Positions 35,883 through 46,290 of a stretch of 64,000 nucleotides of DNA are shown piece after piece (within the stretch, counting starts at the first letter, position 1; the number at the start of each line of letters is the position of its first letter). Origin of the DNA: Dysgonomonas sp. 520. Its GTDB lineage: Bacteria > Bacteroidota > Bacteroidia > Bacteroidales > Dysgonomonadaceae. The notes beneath the pieces are model-generated. The model was not told the DNA's origin, ran no database searches, and was given only the letters and a program-made list of their open reading frames with translations. The DNA is taken from NCBI RefSeq assembly GCF_010501095.1, contig NZ_QVMP01000013.1, positions 26,106 to 90,105 of the forward strand, given 5' to 3'. A program made the translations under genes and the position numbers.

Positions 35883-35918
35883 AAAAAATGCTTAAGTAAA
35901 TTACTTAAGCATTTTTTT
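35883..35918. terminator. Bidirectional terminator between sod and mnmD
   Basis: A near-perfect palindrome AAAAAATGCTTAAGTAAATTACTTAAGCATTTTTTT, with A and T runs on both sides, serving the convergent SOD and mnmD genes. It overlaps the mnmD stop codon. Confidence 0.88.
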
Positions 35919-36594
35919 ATCGTATTGCTCTCAACATCTCTCGTTTTCCCGGAGGTCCGGGCAAGCGTTCCACGAGATATCCGGCTTGTTGCATCATTCT
36001 CCTGACAACTCCTTTAGCGCAATAAGTAGTAAGTATTCCCGATGGATTTGTACAGGCATATAAATAATCGAAAATCTCTTGCGACCACATTTCGCCTTGC
36101 TTTTCAGGAGCAAAAGCATCAAAGTAAATCAGATCAAATGTTTTAGATGATTTATTAAAGTCTAATCTACTGAAATCCGTTTCCACTTTTTCTAACCGAA
36201 AATAGGCAGTGATATCTTCCGGCTTGTTCCATTTGGCAGTATGCAGATTCAGATAATCTTGCTTCACATCCTGTTGCAGTTGTTGTGTATAGTTCAGTTT
36301 TTCAACAACATCGATAGGCAAAGGGTAGTATTCGAGAGTTGTATAATCTATATTTAAAGCACTTTTTTCTGCTTCCAACAAAGTCAACAAAGTATTCAGT
36401 CCCGTGCCGAAACCAATCTCCAGTATTGATATATCTTTCTTCAATCCGGCAACTTTCTGTAACCCTGCTTGTATAAATATATGTTTCGACTCTTGTATGG
36501 CTCCATTTACAGAATGATAGTGCTCATTCAAGAGAGGTACATACAAGGTATCCGAGCCATCGGCTGTTTGCTCAATGCGGACGTTTAAACTCAT
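35917..36594 (-). CDS. mnmD: tRNA 5-methylaminomethyl-2-thiouridine methyltransferase, MnmD-type
   Basis: 225 aa, the stand-alone methyltransferase half of MnmC (DUF752). SAM motif SILEIGFGTGLNTLLTL, then DLIYFDAFAPEKQGEMWSQEIFDYLY and GILTTYCAKGVVRRMMQQAGYLVERLPGPPGKREMLRA, all diagnostic of the family. No C-terminal FAD oxidase domain, so it is monofunctional. The start overlaps the ispF stop by one base (TAATG). Confidence 0.92.
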   Translation of the reverse strand: MSLNVRIEQTADGSDTLYVPLLNEHYHSVNGAIQESKHIFIQAGLQKVAGLKKDISILEIGFGTGLNTLLTLLEAEKSALNIDYTTLEYYPLPIDVVEKLNYTQQLQQDVKQDYLNLHTAKWNKPEDITAYFRLEKVETDFSRLDFNKSSKTFDLIYFDAFAPEKQGEMWSQEIFDYLYACTNPSGILTTYCAKGVVRRMMQQAGYLVERLPGPPGKREMLRAIR

Positions 36595-37076
36595 TATTTC
36601 AAACCCTCTATCAATGCGACCGCATAGGCTGCATAACCTTCTTCCCGACCAACGAAACCCATTTTTTCGGATGTCGTTGCTTTTATGGATATATCGTCAA
36701 CAGGTATTTGCAGTATTTCAGCTATCACCGACTGCATTTTCGGTATATGAGGGTTAATTTTCGGCCTTTCGGCACAGATGGTTGCATCAATATTCCCAAC
36801 CTTGTATCCTTTTTCTGAAATTACTTCTAGTGTCCTTTTCAAGAGGATTTTACTGTCGATATTTTTATATTCCGACGCATTGTCGGGAAAATGAAAGCCA
36901 ATATCCCTCAGGTTTGCTGCACCCAACAGAGCATCGCATATTGCATGAAGAAGGACATCCGCATCGGAATGTCCTAATAAACCTTTTTCGTGTTCTATTT
37001 TAACCCCACCAAGCCACAACTCACGGTCGTCGGCCAAACGGTGAACATCATATCCAAAACCAACTCTGATACGCAT
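36594..37076 (-). CDS. ispF: 2-C-methyl-D-erythritol 2,4-cyclodiphosphate synthase
   Basis: 160 aa, MEP isoprenoid pathway. The start RVGFGYDVHRL supplies the zinc-binding Asp and His; LLGHSDADVLLHAICDALLGAANLRDIG and TTSEKMGFVGREEGYAAYAV complete the signature. It is 12 bp after porV in one minus-strand run. Confidence 0.97.
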   Translation of the reverse strand: MRIRVGFGYDVHRLADDRELWLGGVKIEHEKGLLGHSDADVLLHAICDALLGAANLRDIGFHFPDNASEYKNIDSKILLKRTLEVISEKGYKVGNIDATICAERPKINPHIPKMQSVIAEILQIPVDDISIKATTSEKMGFVGREEGYAAYAVALIEGLK

Positions 37077-37088
37077 AATCTAAATATT

Positions 37089-38252
37089 TTAACGTCCCAT
37101 CAAACTTCTCAAACCATCCATGTCGAACGACAATGAGAAACGAATTGTCTGGTCTAGCGGATTATTTTGAGCCGTAGATATCAAATAAGCAGCATCCAGT
37201 TGGAAAACACTCATCTTGAAACCGGCTCCGGCAGTAAAGTATTGACGATTACCTTTTTGTGGATTTTCGTAACTATAACCTCCTCTTATCGAGAATTTGT
37301 TATCGTACGTATATTCTGCTCCTAGCGACCAGTTTATTTCTTTCAATTCTTCCTTAAATCCGCCCGGCGCATCGCCAAAAGACTTAAAGATACCCGAAAT
37401 GGAACTCATATCGCTATATCTTTCTTGAGCTTGTGTTGAGCTCTCCCCATCCTTCACGTGATAGGTAGGTACAAGCAGCTTATTTATATCGGCGCTGAAT
37501 GCCAATGTGTTGTAGTCATCCAACGGATATGTTAAAGATGCTCCAAGACGCATATTTGCAGGCAAGAAGTAATAGTTTCCTCCACCGTCGTTCGATATTT
37601 TAGAACCAATATTGGATATATTGAAACCTAAACCCAGAAGACACTCCGCATTTCCGAGCATCACATAAGACTCGTTGTATCCTGAAATATCTGCCGCCCA
37701 CGCATTTCCTGCGGTGGAAACATCATTTGCCTGACGAGTTGTATAATCGGCACGCAAGAAGCGTAAAGCCACACTACCCGAAAACGTTTCTGTCAACTTA
37801 CGTGAATATGCCACGTCGAAAGCCATCTCGTATGGTGCTACTTTATATTCAAAGTCTCCGTTACCATCTCTTATATCAACATCACCAATAGAGAAATAAC
37901 GGATCGAGGCACTTATCGCCTGATTGTCGTCATAACCAAACTTATAGAATCCCGTTGCATAAACAAGGGCAATATCATCTACAAGTTTGCTCAACCAAGG
38001 GGTGTACGACAACGACGCTCCCGCCTTGCTTGTATGAAACGCATATTTGGCAGGATTCCAATGTTGCGAATATATATCCGGCAAAGTGGCTGCTCCGATA
38101 TCACCCATACCGCCACCTCTGGCATCCGGTGCTATGGTCATAGAAGGCATGGCGGCATTAACAGGATTTCTCTCGTCGTCCTCAGCCAACACTGTTAACC
38201 CGCAAAAAACAAAAACTCCGCTTATAATTAATTTTTTCAAAGATATTTCCAT
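37089..38252 (-). CDS. porV: Type IX secretion outer-membrane shuttle protein PorV (LptO)
   Basis: 387 aa. Signal peptide, then a beta-barrel of the FadL/PorV kind: SMTIAPDARGGGMGDIGAATLPDIYSQHWNPAKYAF and aromatic C-terminal strands ending IRFSLSFDMDGLRSLMGR. PorV collects T9SS cargo from the translocon and presents it to the PorU sortase. Adjacent to porU, as in other Bacteroidetes, which confirms the assignment. Confidence 0.93.
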   Translation of the reverse strand: MEISLKKLIISGVFVFCGLTVLAEDDERNPVNAAMPSMTIAPDARGGGMGDIGAATLPDIYSQHWNPAKYAFHTSKAGASLSYTPWLSKLVDDIALVYATGFYKFGYDDNQAISASIRYFSIGDVDIRDGNGDFEYKVAPYEMAFDVAYSRKLTETFSGSVALRFLRADYTTRQANDVSTAGNAWAADISGYNESYVMLGNAECLLGLGFNISNIGSKISNDGGGNYYFLPANMRLGASLTYPLDDYNTLAFSADINKLLVPTYHVKDGESSTQAQERYSDMSSISGIFKSFGDAPGGFKEELKEINWSLGAEYTYDNKFSIRGGYSYENPQKGNRQYFTAGAGFKMSVFQLDAAYLISTAQNNPLDQTIRFSLSFDMDGLRSLMGR

Positions 38253-38310
38253 TCTCCTTTTTTAATAAAATAGATAGTTGTATGTCATTAATAACTCGAA
38301 GATACAAGAT

Positions 38311-41300
38311 TTATTGCCCGTGAATTATTAATTTTTCTGATTTTTCGCTCCTGACAACTCCATCTACACTGAATATAGCCTTGTAAGTATATATACCGGG
38401 CATAAGCCTCAAACCATTATTCGCTTTCAAGTCCCAATTGTATGTATAATGCTTCATCATGTCGGCAGTTGCACTTTTTTCGTGTGTCCATTGCAGCACC
38501 CCGTTGGCTGAATACACTTCGTATCTGATCGAAATTTCTTCGTCCGTATAATCTGATGTAAACACAAATTTAGACTCTGTATCCACCACATTATCGGAAA
38601 CAGAAAAATGATGTGTTCCGGAACCTCCCTTCCTCACGATAAAGTTTACCGATTGAGATGCCAGATTGCCCCACACATCGTAAACATTAAACCTCAACGT
38701 ATGTTCACCTTCTGTCAATTCCGGTATCTGGAATTTCACATACCCCGAGTGAGGAGACGTACCTTTTGGCACAAATGACGAGGTCAAACTGTATTCTGTA
38801 TTGCTATCCAGCAACAGAGACATATCTTGTCCTGCCTGACTGGACAGGTTGATGGCTGTTTGGTCTGAAACCTCGGCATAGAAGACCGGTCTGTGTCCGA
38901 CTTTATCGCCCGAACGGAAAGTTTCTTTATCCAGATACAAATTCGATATCACGGGTGCAACATCTTCCAGATTGGTATAAGATTCAGCTTGAGCTATTTT
39001 ATATCCTCTAAAATATCCATGTATATCTATGTCTTTTTCAGGACTATATGCATAAAAACTCATTTTTCCGTTTCCTCCTGTGGTGTAAACATTAGCCGGG
39101 CTGGTAAATGATATTTCAAATTCACCATTCACTATTTGGTCTTTGCCCATATATATTTTATTCACATAGTCTTTGTAATCTAAGATGGCATCCTTGTTGC
39201 CGGTGTCTACTTTAGTGTTTCCTCTTGTTTTCAGGTCTTGTTCGTTATCGAAAACTATAGATTCCAACATTCCATTGAAATCGGTTGCCTTTTGTCCATT
39301 CCGGTCAACAATTTGCCCCTTCACCGTATTGGTTTCCAAACAATTGATATTTACAATGCCATCCGATACCTTCTTGCCGTTTATTTCCGTAACCTGCACC
39401 GAATAATCATCGGTAGGCAAATTAAGCCTCAAGGCAGGATCTCCCACCAATATAAATCTCAGTTTGTTTTCATTCGTACTCAGTTTATATTTAGTATTTT
39501 CCGTTTTAGCATATCTCATAATATCTCCCAACCTGAGGGCTTTTCCTTTTTCCCTGTTGAAGATATATTCATAAGTGGCCAGATTCATCAGGTTGTTGTC
39601 TACCGAATAAACTGTCCGGGAGGTAGAAAACAATGCTATTGCTCCCCCGTTCGGGTTGAGCAAGGCCATTTCGCCTCCTGTTCTGATATCCGAATCCAGA
39701 GAACAAAAAGTACAGGTTGCTGTAAGCCATACCGGCAGTCTCGAATTATTCAGATTCACTACATCGTTGTATGTCAACAATCCGTCAGTCCATCCTATTT
39801 CAGAACCATGCCCAACAAAACTCAAGATAAGGGTTCCTTCATCTATTTTTTTATAAAACTCTTTTCTCGCATCCGGAATTCTAGTTCTTTCGTTGAACGA
39901 AAATCGCTCATACATATCTTCATATATTTTATTTGTTATCATCACCGGATGATGCAATCTTAGTGTATCGGCATAATTGTTCGACTGAGCCATGTGTTCC
40001 CGCTCACTTGTTACAGAGTTTTTTCCGGCAGCATCGTCGGCAGCAAAAGATACCATATTCTGCCATATACCTCTGTCTTCATTTTTCATATACCTCTCAA
40101 TCTTGTTGACAACTCCTTCCGCCTCAGTTAGGGTTCTTGCGGGAATCCGTCCTACGGCGACATTCAGTTTTGCATTTTTCAGCACTGTGCCCGAATTGTC
40201 GTCCATAAATCCAAAGTAATCTTCAACCAAATATGACGATATAAGATGAAGGCTGCTCTCGGTTTGATATGTAAGCAAAAGGGCATCTTTATCTTCCTGC
40301 GTCCATGCATCTCTCACAAATCGGTTGTCGTAGGTTCCATCGCCAAACAACAGCAAGTATTTTGGTCTTTCGTCGTCGTTGTCACCTGCCCTGTCATAAA
40401 ACATTTTCACAAAACGACGATAGGCTGTTGCATCTGCATTTCCCGACGAAAACTCGTTATATATTTTTTCGGGTGAAACAACAGTACATTTCAATCCTGA
40501 ATCTTTTTCATGCAAACGAGCCAATCGCTCGGCCTGTTCCTGCAATTTCGGCTGTGCGATAATTACCATATCTGTTTGTGGTAGCGCATGTAAGTTCTGG
40601 TTTTCTATTTTACCCAGAATCTCAGGCTTTGGTATTTCTTTCGTCATATCCACTAAGGCATACTCCCGAATAGTTGTATTGGGTGCAACAAAAGACATAT
40701 CCGATCCGGATATGCTTGTTTGCATTTTCTTCACAACAGTGTTGTCCGTTACGTCGAAAACCAATACACTCGGATTTGCTTCGGATATATTAAAACTAAC
40801 CTGAGGATAAAAATCTTTGCTTCTGAATAAAACGACACCTCCGTATGGTTTCAAAGTCCGTTTATAATTTATTCTGATATAATTAAGATGAACATGTTTA
40901 TCTTCATCTTCATTCGTAGATGGCGTATACTTCAAGCCGATTGTAGAGTTTTCTGTCAAGGCGGTAGTAACTATTCCTTTGGTTCCACTATTCACATTCT
41001 GGGCATACGCATAAGAGTCAGATAGTTTGTTGATTACTTCGGTCTTAACCTGGGTTCCGTTGACCGCTATCTCCATTTTTGAGCCATCTTTGTAGGGTCT
41101 GGCTATGAAGTTATATCCGATTTTTGCCGGCGCTCCGCTAACAATGCCTGTCAAAGGAAATTTTAATGAAAAATTGCGTCGTGCTTTTAAATCTTCTCCA
41201 TAAAGCTCATATCCCGATTGAGATATGCTTATCGAATCTTTTTCGTGCAGAACATAGTCGTCGAAGCTAGTTAATGTAACGGAAGGATTTCCTGTATATA

Positions 41301-41799
41301 ATTCGGCATTTTTGACAAGGTTGGCTCCACTGTTATCTTCTGTTATAAAATAATATGCATCGGACGAATAAGGGTTTTGCTTGTGTTCAAACTCACCTTT
41401 CTGATTACTATACGTCCACTTCATTGTTCCCCTCGCATAAAATAATATATAATCGCCCGGACCGAATGAAGCTGCATCGGAAGAACTCATCCATATCGAA
41501 ATTTTAGGTAAGTCGTCAATATATTTGTTCTGAAAATTTTCGTCCAATGTCCAACCTCCATAACCATATATCTGAACATCTTTGGGATTGGTGAGTCCTA
41601 TTTTGATAAGGTCTTCGTAAGTCAGCTTGTATACTCCGGTTTCCGAAATCTTCACCTTATACCAATTGCCTTTCGACAATACAGAGTTTGCCGCATACCT
41701 ACTGCCATCATTTATGCCTTGTCCCGAAGCATAATTGCATACTGCAAAAAGAACTGTGATTAGTAGTATTTTCTTAAACATATATCTATATAATTTCAA
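38311..41799 (-). CDS. porU: Type IX secretion sortase PorU, C25-type (copy 1)
   Basis: 1162 aa. PorU is a gingipain-like (C25) enzyme that removes the C-terminal sorting domain of T9SS cargo and attaches it to A-type LPS on the cell surface. Signal peptide at the N-terminus; the conserved first domain includes NSVLSKGNWYKVKISETGVYKLTYEDL. The catalytic pair is intact: His664 in FVGHGSE and Cys696 in TATCTFCS. A C-terminal CTD-like beta domain ends LMPGIYTYKAIFSVDGVVRSEKSEKLIIHG. It lies 58 bp ahead of porV and is the canonical copy by position. Confidence 0.93.
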   Translation of the reverse strand: MKLYRYMFKKILLITVLFAVCNYASGQGINDGSRYAANSVLSKGNWYKVKISETGVYKLTYEDLIKIGLTNPKDVQIYGYGGWTLDENFQNKYIDDLPKISIWMSSSDAASFGPGDYILFYARGTMKWTYSNQKGEFEHKQNPYSSDAYYFITEDNSGANLVKNAELYTGNPSVTLTSFDDYVLHEKDSISISQSGYELYGEDLKARRNFSLKFPLTGIVSGAPAKIGYNFIARPYKDGSKMEIAVNGTQVKTEVINKLSDSYAYAQNVNSGTKGIVTTALTENSTIGLKYTPSTNEDEDKHVHLNYIRINYKRTLKPYGGVVLFRSKDFYPQVSFNISEANPSVLVFDVTDNTVVKKMQTSISGSDMSFVAPNTTIREYALVDMTKEIPKPEILGKIENQNLHALPQTDMVIIAQPKLQEQAERLARLHEKDSGLKCTVVSPEKIYNEFSSGNADATAYRRFVKMFYDRAGDNDDERPKYLLLFGDGTYDNRFVRDAWTQEDKDALLLTYQTESSLHLISSYLVEDYFGFMDDNSGTVLKNAKLNVAVGRIPARTLTEAEGVVNKIERYMKNEDRGIWQNMVSFAADDAAGKNSVTSEREHMAQSNNYADTLRLHHPVMITNKIYEDMYERFSFNERTRIPDARKEFYKKIDEGTLILSFVGHGSEIGWTDGLLTYNDVVNLNNSRLPVWLTATCTFCSLDSDIRTGGEMALLNPNGGAIALFSTSRTVYSVDNNLMNLATYEYIFNREKGKALRLGDIMRYAKTENTKYKLSTNENKLRFILVGDPALRLNLPTDDYSVQVTEINGKKVSDGIVNINCLETNTVKGQIVDRNGQKATDFNGMLESIVFDNEQDLKTRGNTKVDTGNKDAILDYKDYVNKIYMGKDQIVNGEFEISFTSPANVYTTGGNGKMSFYAYSPEKDIDIHGYFRGYKIAQAESYTNLEDVAPVISNLYLDKETFRSGDKVGHRPVFYAEVSDQTAINLSSQAGQDMSLLLDSNTEYSLTSSFVPKGTSPHSGYVKFQIPELTEGEHTLRFNVYDVWGNLASQSVNFIVRKGGSGTHHFSVSDNVVDTESKFVFTSDYTDEEISIRYEVYSANGVLQWTHEKSATADMMKHYTYNWDLKANNGLRLMPGIYTYKAIFSVDGVVRSEKSEKLIIHGQ

Positions 41800-41816
41800 T
41801 ATTTCAATAAAATAGT

Positions 41817-42455
41817 TTAAAGTATCCGGAAATCGAGCAGTTTCCTATCTCCCATTGTTCCTATGATGTGATCGTTTATGCTTATTTCATCATTTCCGGC
41901 AGATACGTCACCCACCAGAATCAAGTCTCCTATTTTCAATGTCACATATTGGCTTATAAACGAAATTAAGTAATCTATGCCGGAAAGCATCTCTTCCGCT
42001 TCCATCCTTTGCACAATGGTTCCGTTTATATCCAAACTGACAGAGCCTGCCGGATATTGCCTGATTTCTTCTTTTGAGATAAAATCTCCTATAACGGCAG
42101 AATTATCAAATGCCACAGACAAATCTATCGGTAAACGGTCCGACTCTAATGTTTCTTTTATGTCTTTCGCAACCAAATCCAGTCCTATTGTCAATTCTTC
42201 ATAATAACGGTGAGCAAACCTTTCGGCGATGTTTTTTCCCAAACGGTTTATTTTCACCACAAGTTTAGCTTTGTAACATATATTCGACGAAAAATCAGGT
42301 ATGTAGAACGGCCTTCCATTACATAACAGTGATGAATCGGGCTTAAAACATATTGATGGAAAACAGCTGCTTTCTGTTGCTTGCTCTCTATCTTCTTCCG
42401 CTATTTTATCCTTATTGTATAGTTTATTACAGTTTTCGACACAAATGATCTTCAT
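41817..42455 (-). CDS. Fumarylacetoacetate hydrolase (FAH) family protein
   Basis: 212 aa, matching the short FAH fold: FYIPDFSSNICYKAKLVVKINRLGKNI, then SVAFDNSAVIGDFISKEEI and LKIGDLILVGDVSAG near the end. FAH-fold enzymes are metal-dependent hydrolases, isomerases or decarboxylases of oxo-acids. Several expected acidic metal ligands are not obvious here, so activity is uncertain. It lies between the two porU genes, 17 bp ahead of copy 1, and is probably cotranscribed with it. Confidence 0.8.
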   Translation of the reverse strand: MKIICVENCNKLYNKDKIAEEDREQATESSCFPSICFKPDSSLLCNGRPFYIPDFSSNICYKAKLVVKINRLGKNIAERFAHRYYEELTIGLDLVAKDIKETLESDRLPIDLSVAFDNSAVIGDFISKEEIRQYPAGSVSLDINGTIVQRMEAEEMLSGIDYLISFISQYVTLKIGDLILVGDVSAGNDEISINDHIIGTMGDRKLLDFRIL

Positions 42456-42736
42456 TCCAACTTAATACAGTTAACTTTCTCGTTATGCTTTTATGTAATC
42501 AGAATCAACTTGTTAGCTTCATTTTGCTTTGCCGATTTTCAGTTTGAGGAACGAAAGTGACTCAACGACAAAATACATAAACAAATTACAACTATTGATT
42601 CACATAAACGACAAATATAACAATATTTTTCATTTTATTTATCTTTCGTTTACACGATGAATTAAAATTAATAGTGATAAACTCCAAATTTAACTTTGTT
42701 TGAGGCGGGTATCCCTCATACATATTCTGTCATGAT
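42456..42736. other. Intergenic region between FAH gene and second porU
   Basis: 281 bp, AT-rich, no ORF of note. Around 42540-42575 is TTTGAGGAACGAAAGTGACTCAACGACAAAAT, a degenerate piece of the repeat core also seen near 5700 and 46950. A promoter for the FAH-porU-porV-ispF-mnmD run should lie here, but no exact TAnnTTTG was found close to the start. Confidence 0.5.
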
Positions 42737-45700
42737 TCAATACATATCAGAAACGATAAGTTTTGCCGCTTTGCTACTTTCGGCTCCGCCGTCAACGCTT
42801 ACAAATATTCGGCAGATATATATTCCGGGTTTCATCCGCATGCCGCCGGATGTTGTCAGATCCCAATCGTAATATGTTGAATTAGACACGGCATTTTCTT
42901 CATACGACCACATCTCAGCACCGTTAAGCGAATAAACCTTATACTTCACCTTCACGTTCGAACCCGGTATATTTGAAGTAAAGATAAACCGTACTTTTTC
43001 TTTTGCCGGGTTTCCGCCCAGTGTGAAACTGTATATGCTTGGTTTATAGTTATTATCCACTATAAAGTCTATCACCTCTGTTGATGAATTATTCCAGACA
43101 TCCCACACTTTAAATTGAAGCTTATGTTTGCCTTCCGACAATTCGGGCAACTGATACTGTACATATCCCTCCCTTGCTGATGCTCCTTGATTCACAAAAT
43201 ATGAAGACAAGTTGTACTCTGTTTTGTCATTCAACAACAATGAGATATTGTGCCCAATACCATTCGACAGGTTGATACCTGTATTGTCCGACACTTTTGC
43301 ATAGAATAGCGGAGTCGGGTTTACTTTTCCTCCCGACTTGAACGACTCATCGTTCAAATATAATTTTTCGATAACCGGAGACACGTTTTCTCTTGTCAAG
43401 TCTTCGTTCGTACCGTTCACTGTGTATTGGTTGAAATAACCTTTTGCACTGGCTGCATTGGTTTCGTCATGTGCATAAAAGTTCATTTTGCCATAGCCTT
43501 CCGTATACAGGATATCCATAGGTGCCACAAAGTTTATTTCGAACTCACCATTGGTTACCTGAGAAGTCCCCATGTAGATGATGTTGGAAAAATCGTTGTA
43601 TGGTATAATATTTTCTTCAACCACACCTCCTTCTTTTGCGTGTCCTCTTGTTTTCAGTTTTTGTTCGTTATCAAAAACAACGGACTCTAATGTTCCATTA
43701 AAATCGGGAACAATGTTGCCTTCCATATCAACTATCTGCCCCTTGATTCTATTGTCTGACAATGCCGCAATCTTAATATCTTCGGTGGAGGCATCCAAAC
43801 CGTTGATATCGGTCACTTTAACCTGATAGATATTGTCGGGTACATTGAGCCTCAACGCAGGATCGCCCAACAATAGAAATTTCAATTTATTCTCATCCTT
43901 GCTTAAAGTTGACTCACATTTTGCCCGTTGCATAATATCGCCAAGCCTCAAAGGCTTTCCATTTTCGAAATCGAACAAATGTTTTACGATTGCCGTATTC
44001 ATTGTATTATTCTTCGATATCTCAACTTCCCTCACCGTAGAGAAAAGGGCAATGGCTCCTCCTTTTGTGTTTAGCAATGCCGTCTTGCCACCCGATGTAG
44101 AGTTTGAATCGAAGCGGCTATAATCGCACGTTGCGGTAATCCAAAGCGGATATTTACTATTGGTCATATCCTCAACCATGCTGTATGTCAAAAACTGCTC
44201 GTGCGCCCAATCACGTTCCGAGCCATGCCCCACGTAGTTCAACACCAAAGTGCCTTGTTCCAGCTTATCATGCATCGCTTTTTGAGCATCGGGATATCTG
44301 AAACCACTGGATGTCTGAACCCTCTCGAAGGCATCTTCATATATTTTGTTTATCACCAGCCACGGATGTTCTTTTTTCAAAGTTTCGGCATAATTATCAG
44401 AAAATTCGATATGCTGTCTTTCTGTGCTATATGAATATTTTGCCACTGCATCATCAGCCACAAAGGTGATGGTGTTTTGCCATATTCCTTTTTCCTTATT
44501 ATCCATATAGCGCTCTATCTTATCCACCACCGATTTTGCCTCCGATACCGTTCTCACAGGAAGGCGCCCTACGCCTACATTCAGTTTATTTGAGCCTAAT
44601 GACGTTTCTGCACTATCGTCCAAAAAACCGATATAATCGTCCGTAGTATAAGCTCCGGTCAAAGATGATTTGTTTGTATTATCAGTTTGATAAGTTAACA
44701 ACATGCCCCTTTTATCGTTCGATTCCCAATGATTGGTAATGAACTTATTGTCATAACTTCCGTCGCCAAAGAGAAGTACATATTTAGGTTTTTCTTCTTC
44801 GCTTTGTGCCCTGTCGTAAAACATTTTCACGAATCGCCTGTAAGCAGAGAAGTCAGGTTTACCCGACGAAAACTCATTAAATATGTCTTCCGGCGAAATG
44901 ACGATTACAGACAACTCGTCTTCGTGAAGCGATGCCAGCCGTTTAGCTTGCTCGTACAGAAGCGGTTGAGAAATGATTACCATGTCTGCTTGCGGCAGGC
45001 TATGAAGATCCTGATTATTTATTTTACCTACCATACTAGGTTTGGGAATGTCGGTTGCCGACAAATCGACCAAAGCATATTCACGGATAGAGGTGTTGGA
45101 GGCTGCAAACGACAACTCGCTTTCCGACAAAGTTGCATTCACCTTTTTCACTACGAAGTTGTCCGTCACATCCAATACCAGCATATTTGTTGTCGCATTA
45201 GATATTTTGTAGCCCAAGTTTGAGTCGGAAACCGTGCTGCGAAACAAAGTCACTGCCCCCGTAGGCTTCAAGCTACGTGTATAATTTATCCTGATATAGT
45301 CCAGATACACATTGGCGTCGGAAGCCGAACCCTGTTCGTAGTTTACCTTCACGCTTGTGTTTTCGGTTAAGGCCGATTGAGATATTGAACTATTTACAAT
45401 TCTGGCCACAAGATCCGATTCTGCCACACGCACAACGTCAGACTTTGTAGTTCCCCCGTTAACACTCACATTTAGTTTTGCATTATTGACCTGTGCCTTA
45501 GCTGTAAAGCGATAAGTTATTGTGGCCGGATCGGCGGTTACGTTCTTCAACGTAAAGTTAAACGTCTGAGTTGGAAGACTCTTGAAATTTTCACCGAGAA
45601 AGCATCGTCCCGATTTATCGACATTTACCAGCTCTTTTTCGTGCAGGGCATAATCTCTAAAGGTTGTTACAATATTGCTACCCATAGGCAGTGATTCTAC

Positions 45701-46177
45701 CGACTCCACAATGTTCGATCCCGAGCTGTTTTCGGTCACAAAATAGAACGATTCGGACGAATATGGGTGCTGTGCATGAGTAAATTCGCCGTTGCCATCG
45801 TACGTCCATTTAATATCTCCTTTACCATAAAACAAGATGTAATCTCCAACCCCGAAATTTGCGGGCGAATTGCTCATCCAAATCGAAACTTTGGGAAGAT
45901 CATCAACATATCCATTTCGGAAATCTTCGTCCAGCACTTGTCCTCCATAGCCATGTATCTGTACATTGGCAGGGTTTGACAAACCCATCTTTTTCAGGTC
46001 GTCATACGTCAGTTTGTAAACCCCATCCGATTCTATTTTGATTTTATACCAATTGCCTTCCGACAATACCGAATTCTGCGCATAACGCTCTGCGGCACTT
46101 GTCTGCGCCAGTAGGCCTGCATTGGTAAACAAAAAAACTAAAGTTGATAATATTGTGTAAAAAAAAGTCCTCTTCAT
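42737..46177 (-). CDS. PorU-type type IX secretion sortase, paralogue (copy 2)
   Basis: 1146 aa, colinear with copy 1 over its whole length (for example NSVLSEGNWYKIKIESDGVYKLTYDDLKKMGL against NSVLSKGNWYKVKISETGVYKLTYEDLIKIGL). The catalytic pair is also intact: His651 in YVGHGSE and Cys684 in TATCDYS. Signal peptide MKRTFFYTILSTLVFLFTNAGLLAQ. It ends in a CTD-like domain (MKPGIYICRIFVSVDGGAESSKAAKLIVSD). It is separated from copy 1 by the FAH gene. Because both copies look functional, it may be a specialised sortase or a surface protease derived from PorU. Confidence 0.88.
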   Translation of the reverse strand: MKRTFFYTILSTLVFLFTNAGLLAQTSAAERYAQNSVLSEGNWYKIKIESDGVYKLTYDDLKKMGLSNPANVQIHGYGGQVLDEDFRNGYVDDLPKVSIWMSNSPANFGVGDYILFYGKGDIKWTYDGNGEFTHAQHPYSSESFYFVTENSSGSNIVESVESLPMGSNIVTTFRDYALHEKELVNVDKSGRCFLGENFKSLPTQTFNFTLKNVTADPATITYRFTAKAQVNNAKLNVSVNGGTTKSDVVRVAESDLVARIVNSSISQSALTENTSVKVNYEQGSASDANVYLDYIRINYTRSLKPTGAVTLFRSTVSDSNLGYKISNATTNMLVLDVTDNFVVKKVNATLSESELSFAASNTSIREYALVDLSATDIPKPSMVGKINNQDLHSLPQADMVIISQPLLYEQAKRLASLHEDELSVIVISPEDIFNEFSSGKPDFSAYRRFVKMFYDRAQSEEEKPKYVLLFGDGSYDNKFITNHWESNDKRGMLLTYQTDNTNKSSLTGAYTTDDYIGFLDDSAETSLGSNKLNVGVGRLPVRTVSEAKSVVDKIERYMDNKEKGIWQNTITFVADDAVAKYSYSTERQHIEFSDNYAETLKKEHPWLVINKIYEDAFERVQTSSGFRYPDAQKAMHDKLEQGTLVLNYVGHGSERDWAHEQFLTYSMVEDMTNSKYPLWITATCDYSRFDSNSTSGGKTALLNTKGGAIALFSTVREVEISKNNTMNTAIVKHLFDFENGKPLRLGDIMQRAKCESTLSKDENKLKFLLLGDPALRLNVPDNIYQVKVTDINGLDASTEDIKIAALSDNRIKGQIVDMEGNIVPDFNGTLESVVFDNEQKLKTRGHAKEGGVVEENIIPYNDFSNIIYMGTSQVTNGEFEINFVAPMDILYTEGYGKMNFYAHDETNAASAKGYFNQYTVNGTNEDLTRENVSPVIEKLYLNDESFKSGGKVNPTPLFYAKVSDNTGINLSNGIGHNISLLLNDKTEYNLSSYFVNQGASAREGYVQYQLPELSEGKHKLQFKVWDVWNNSSTEVIDFIVDNNYKPSIYSFTLGGNPAKEKVRFIFTSNIPGSNVKVKYKVYSLNGAEMWSYEENAVSNSTYYDWDLTTSGGMRMKPGIYICRIFVSVDGGAESSKAAKLIVSDMY

Positions 46178-46290
46178 TATTTTCTGATATACGGAAAATT
46201 GTTACTAAAAATTAAAACAAGATTAAAAAATCTTATTAAATAACGTTATTTTGATATCCTTATTGTGCATATCCTGTAAAGTTTGACGTT

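Noticed and set aside
39238-39963. 241-aa ORF antisense to porU copy 1
   Set aside because: Lies wholly inside a gene with intact catalytic residues and family similarity; typical antisense shadow.
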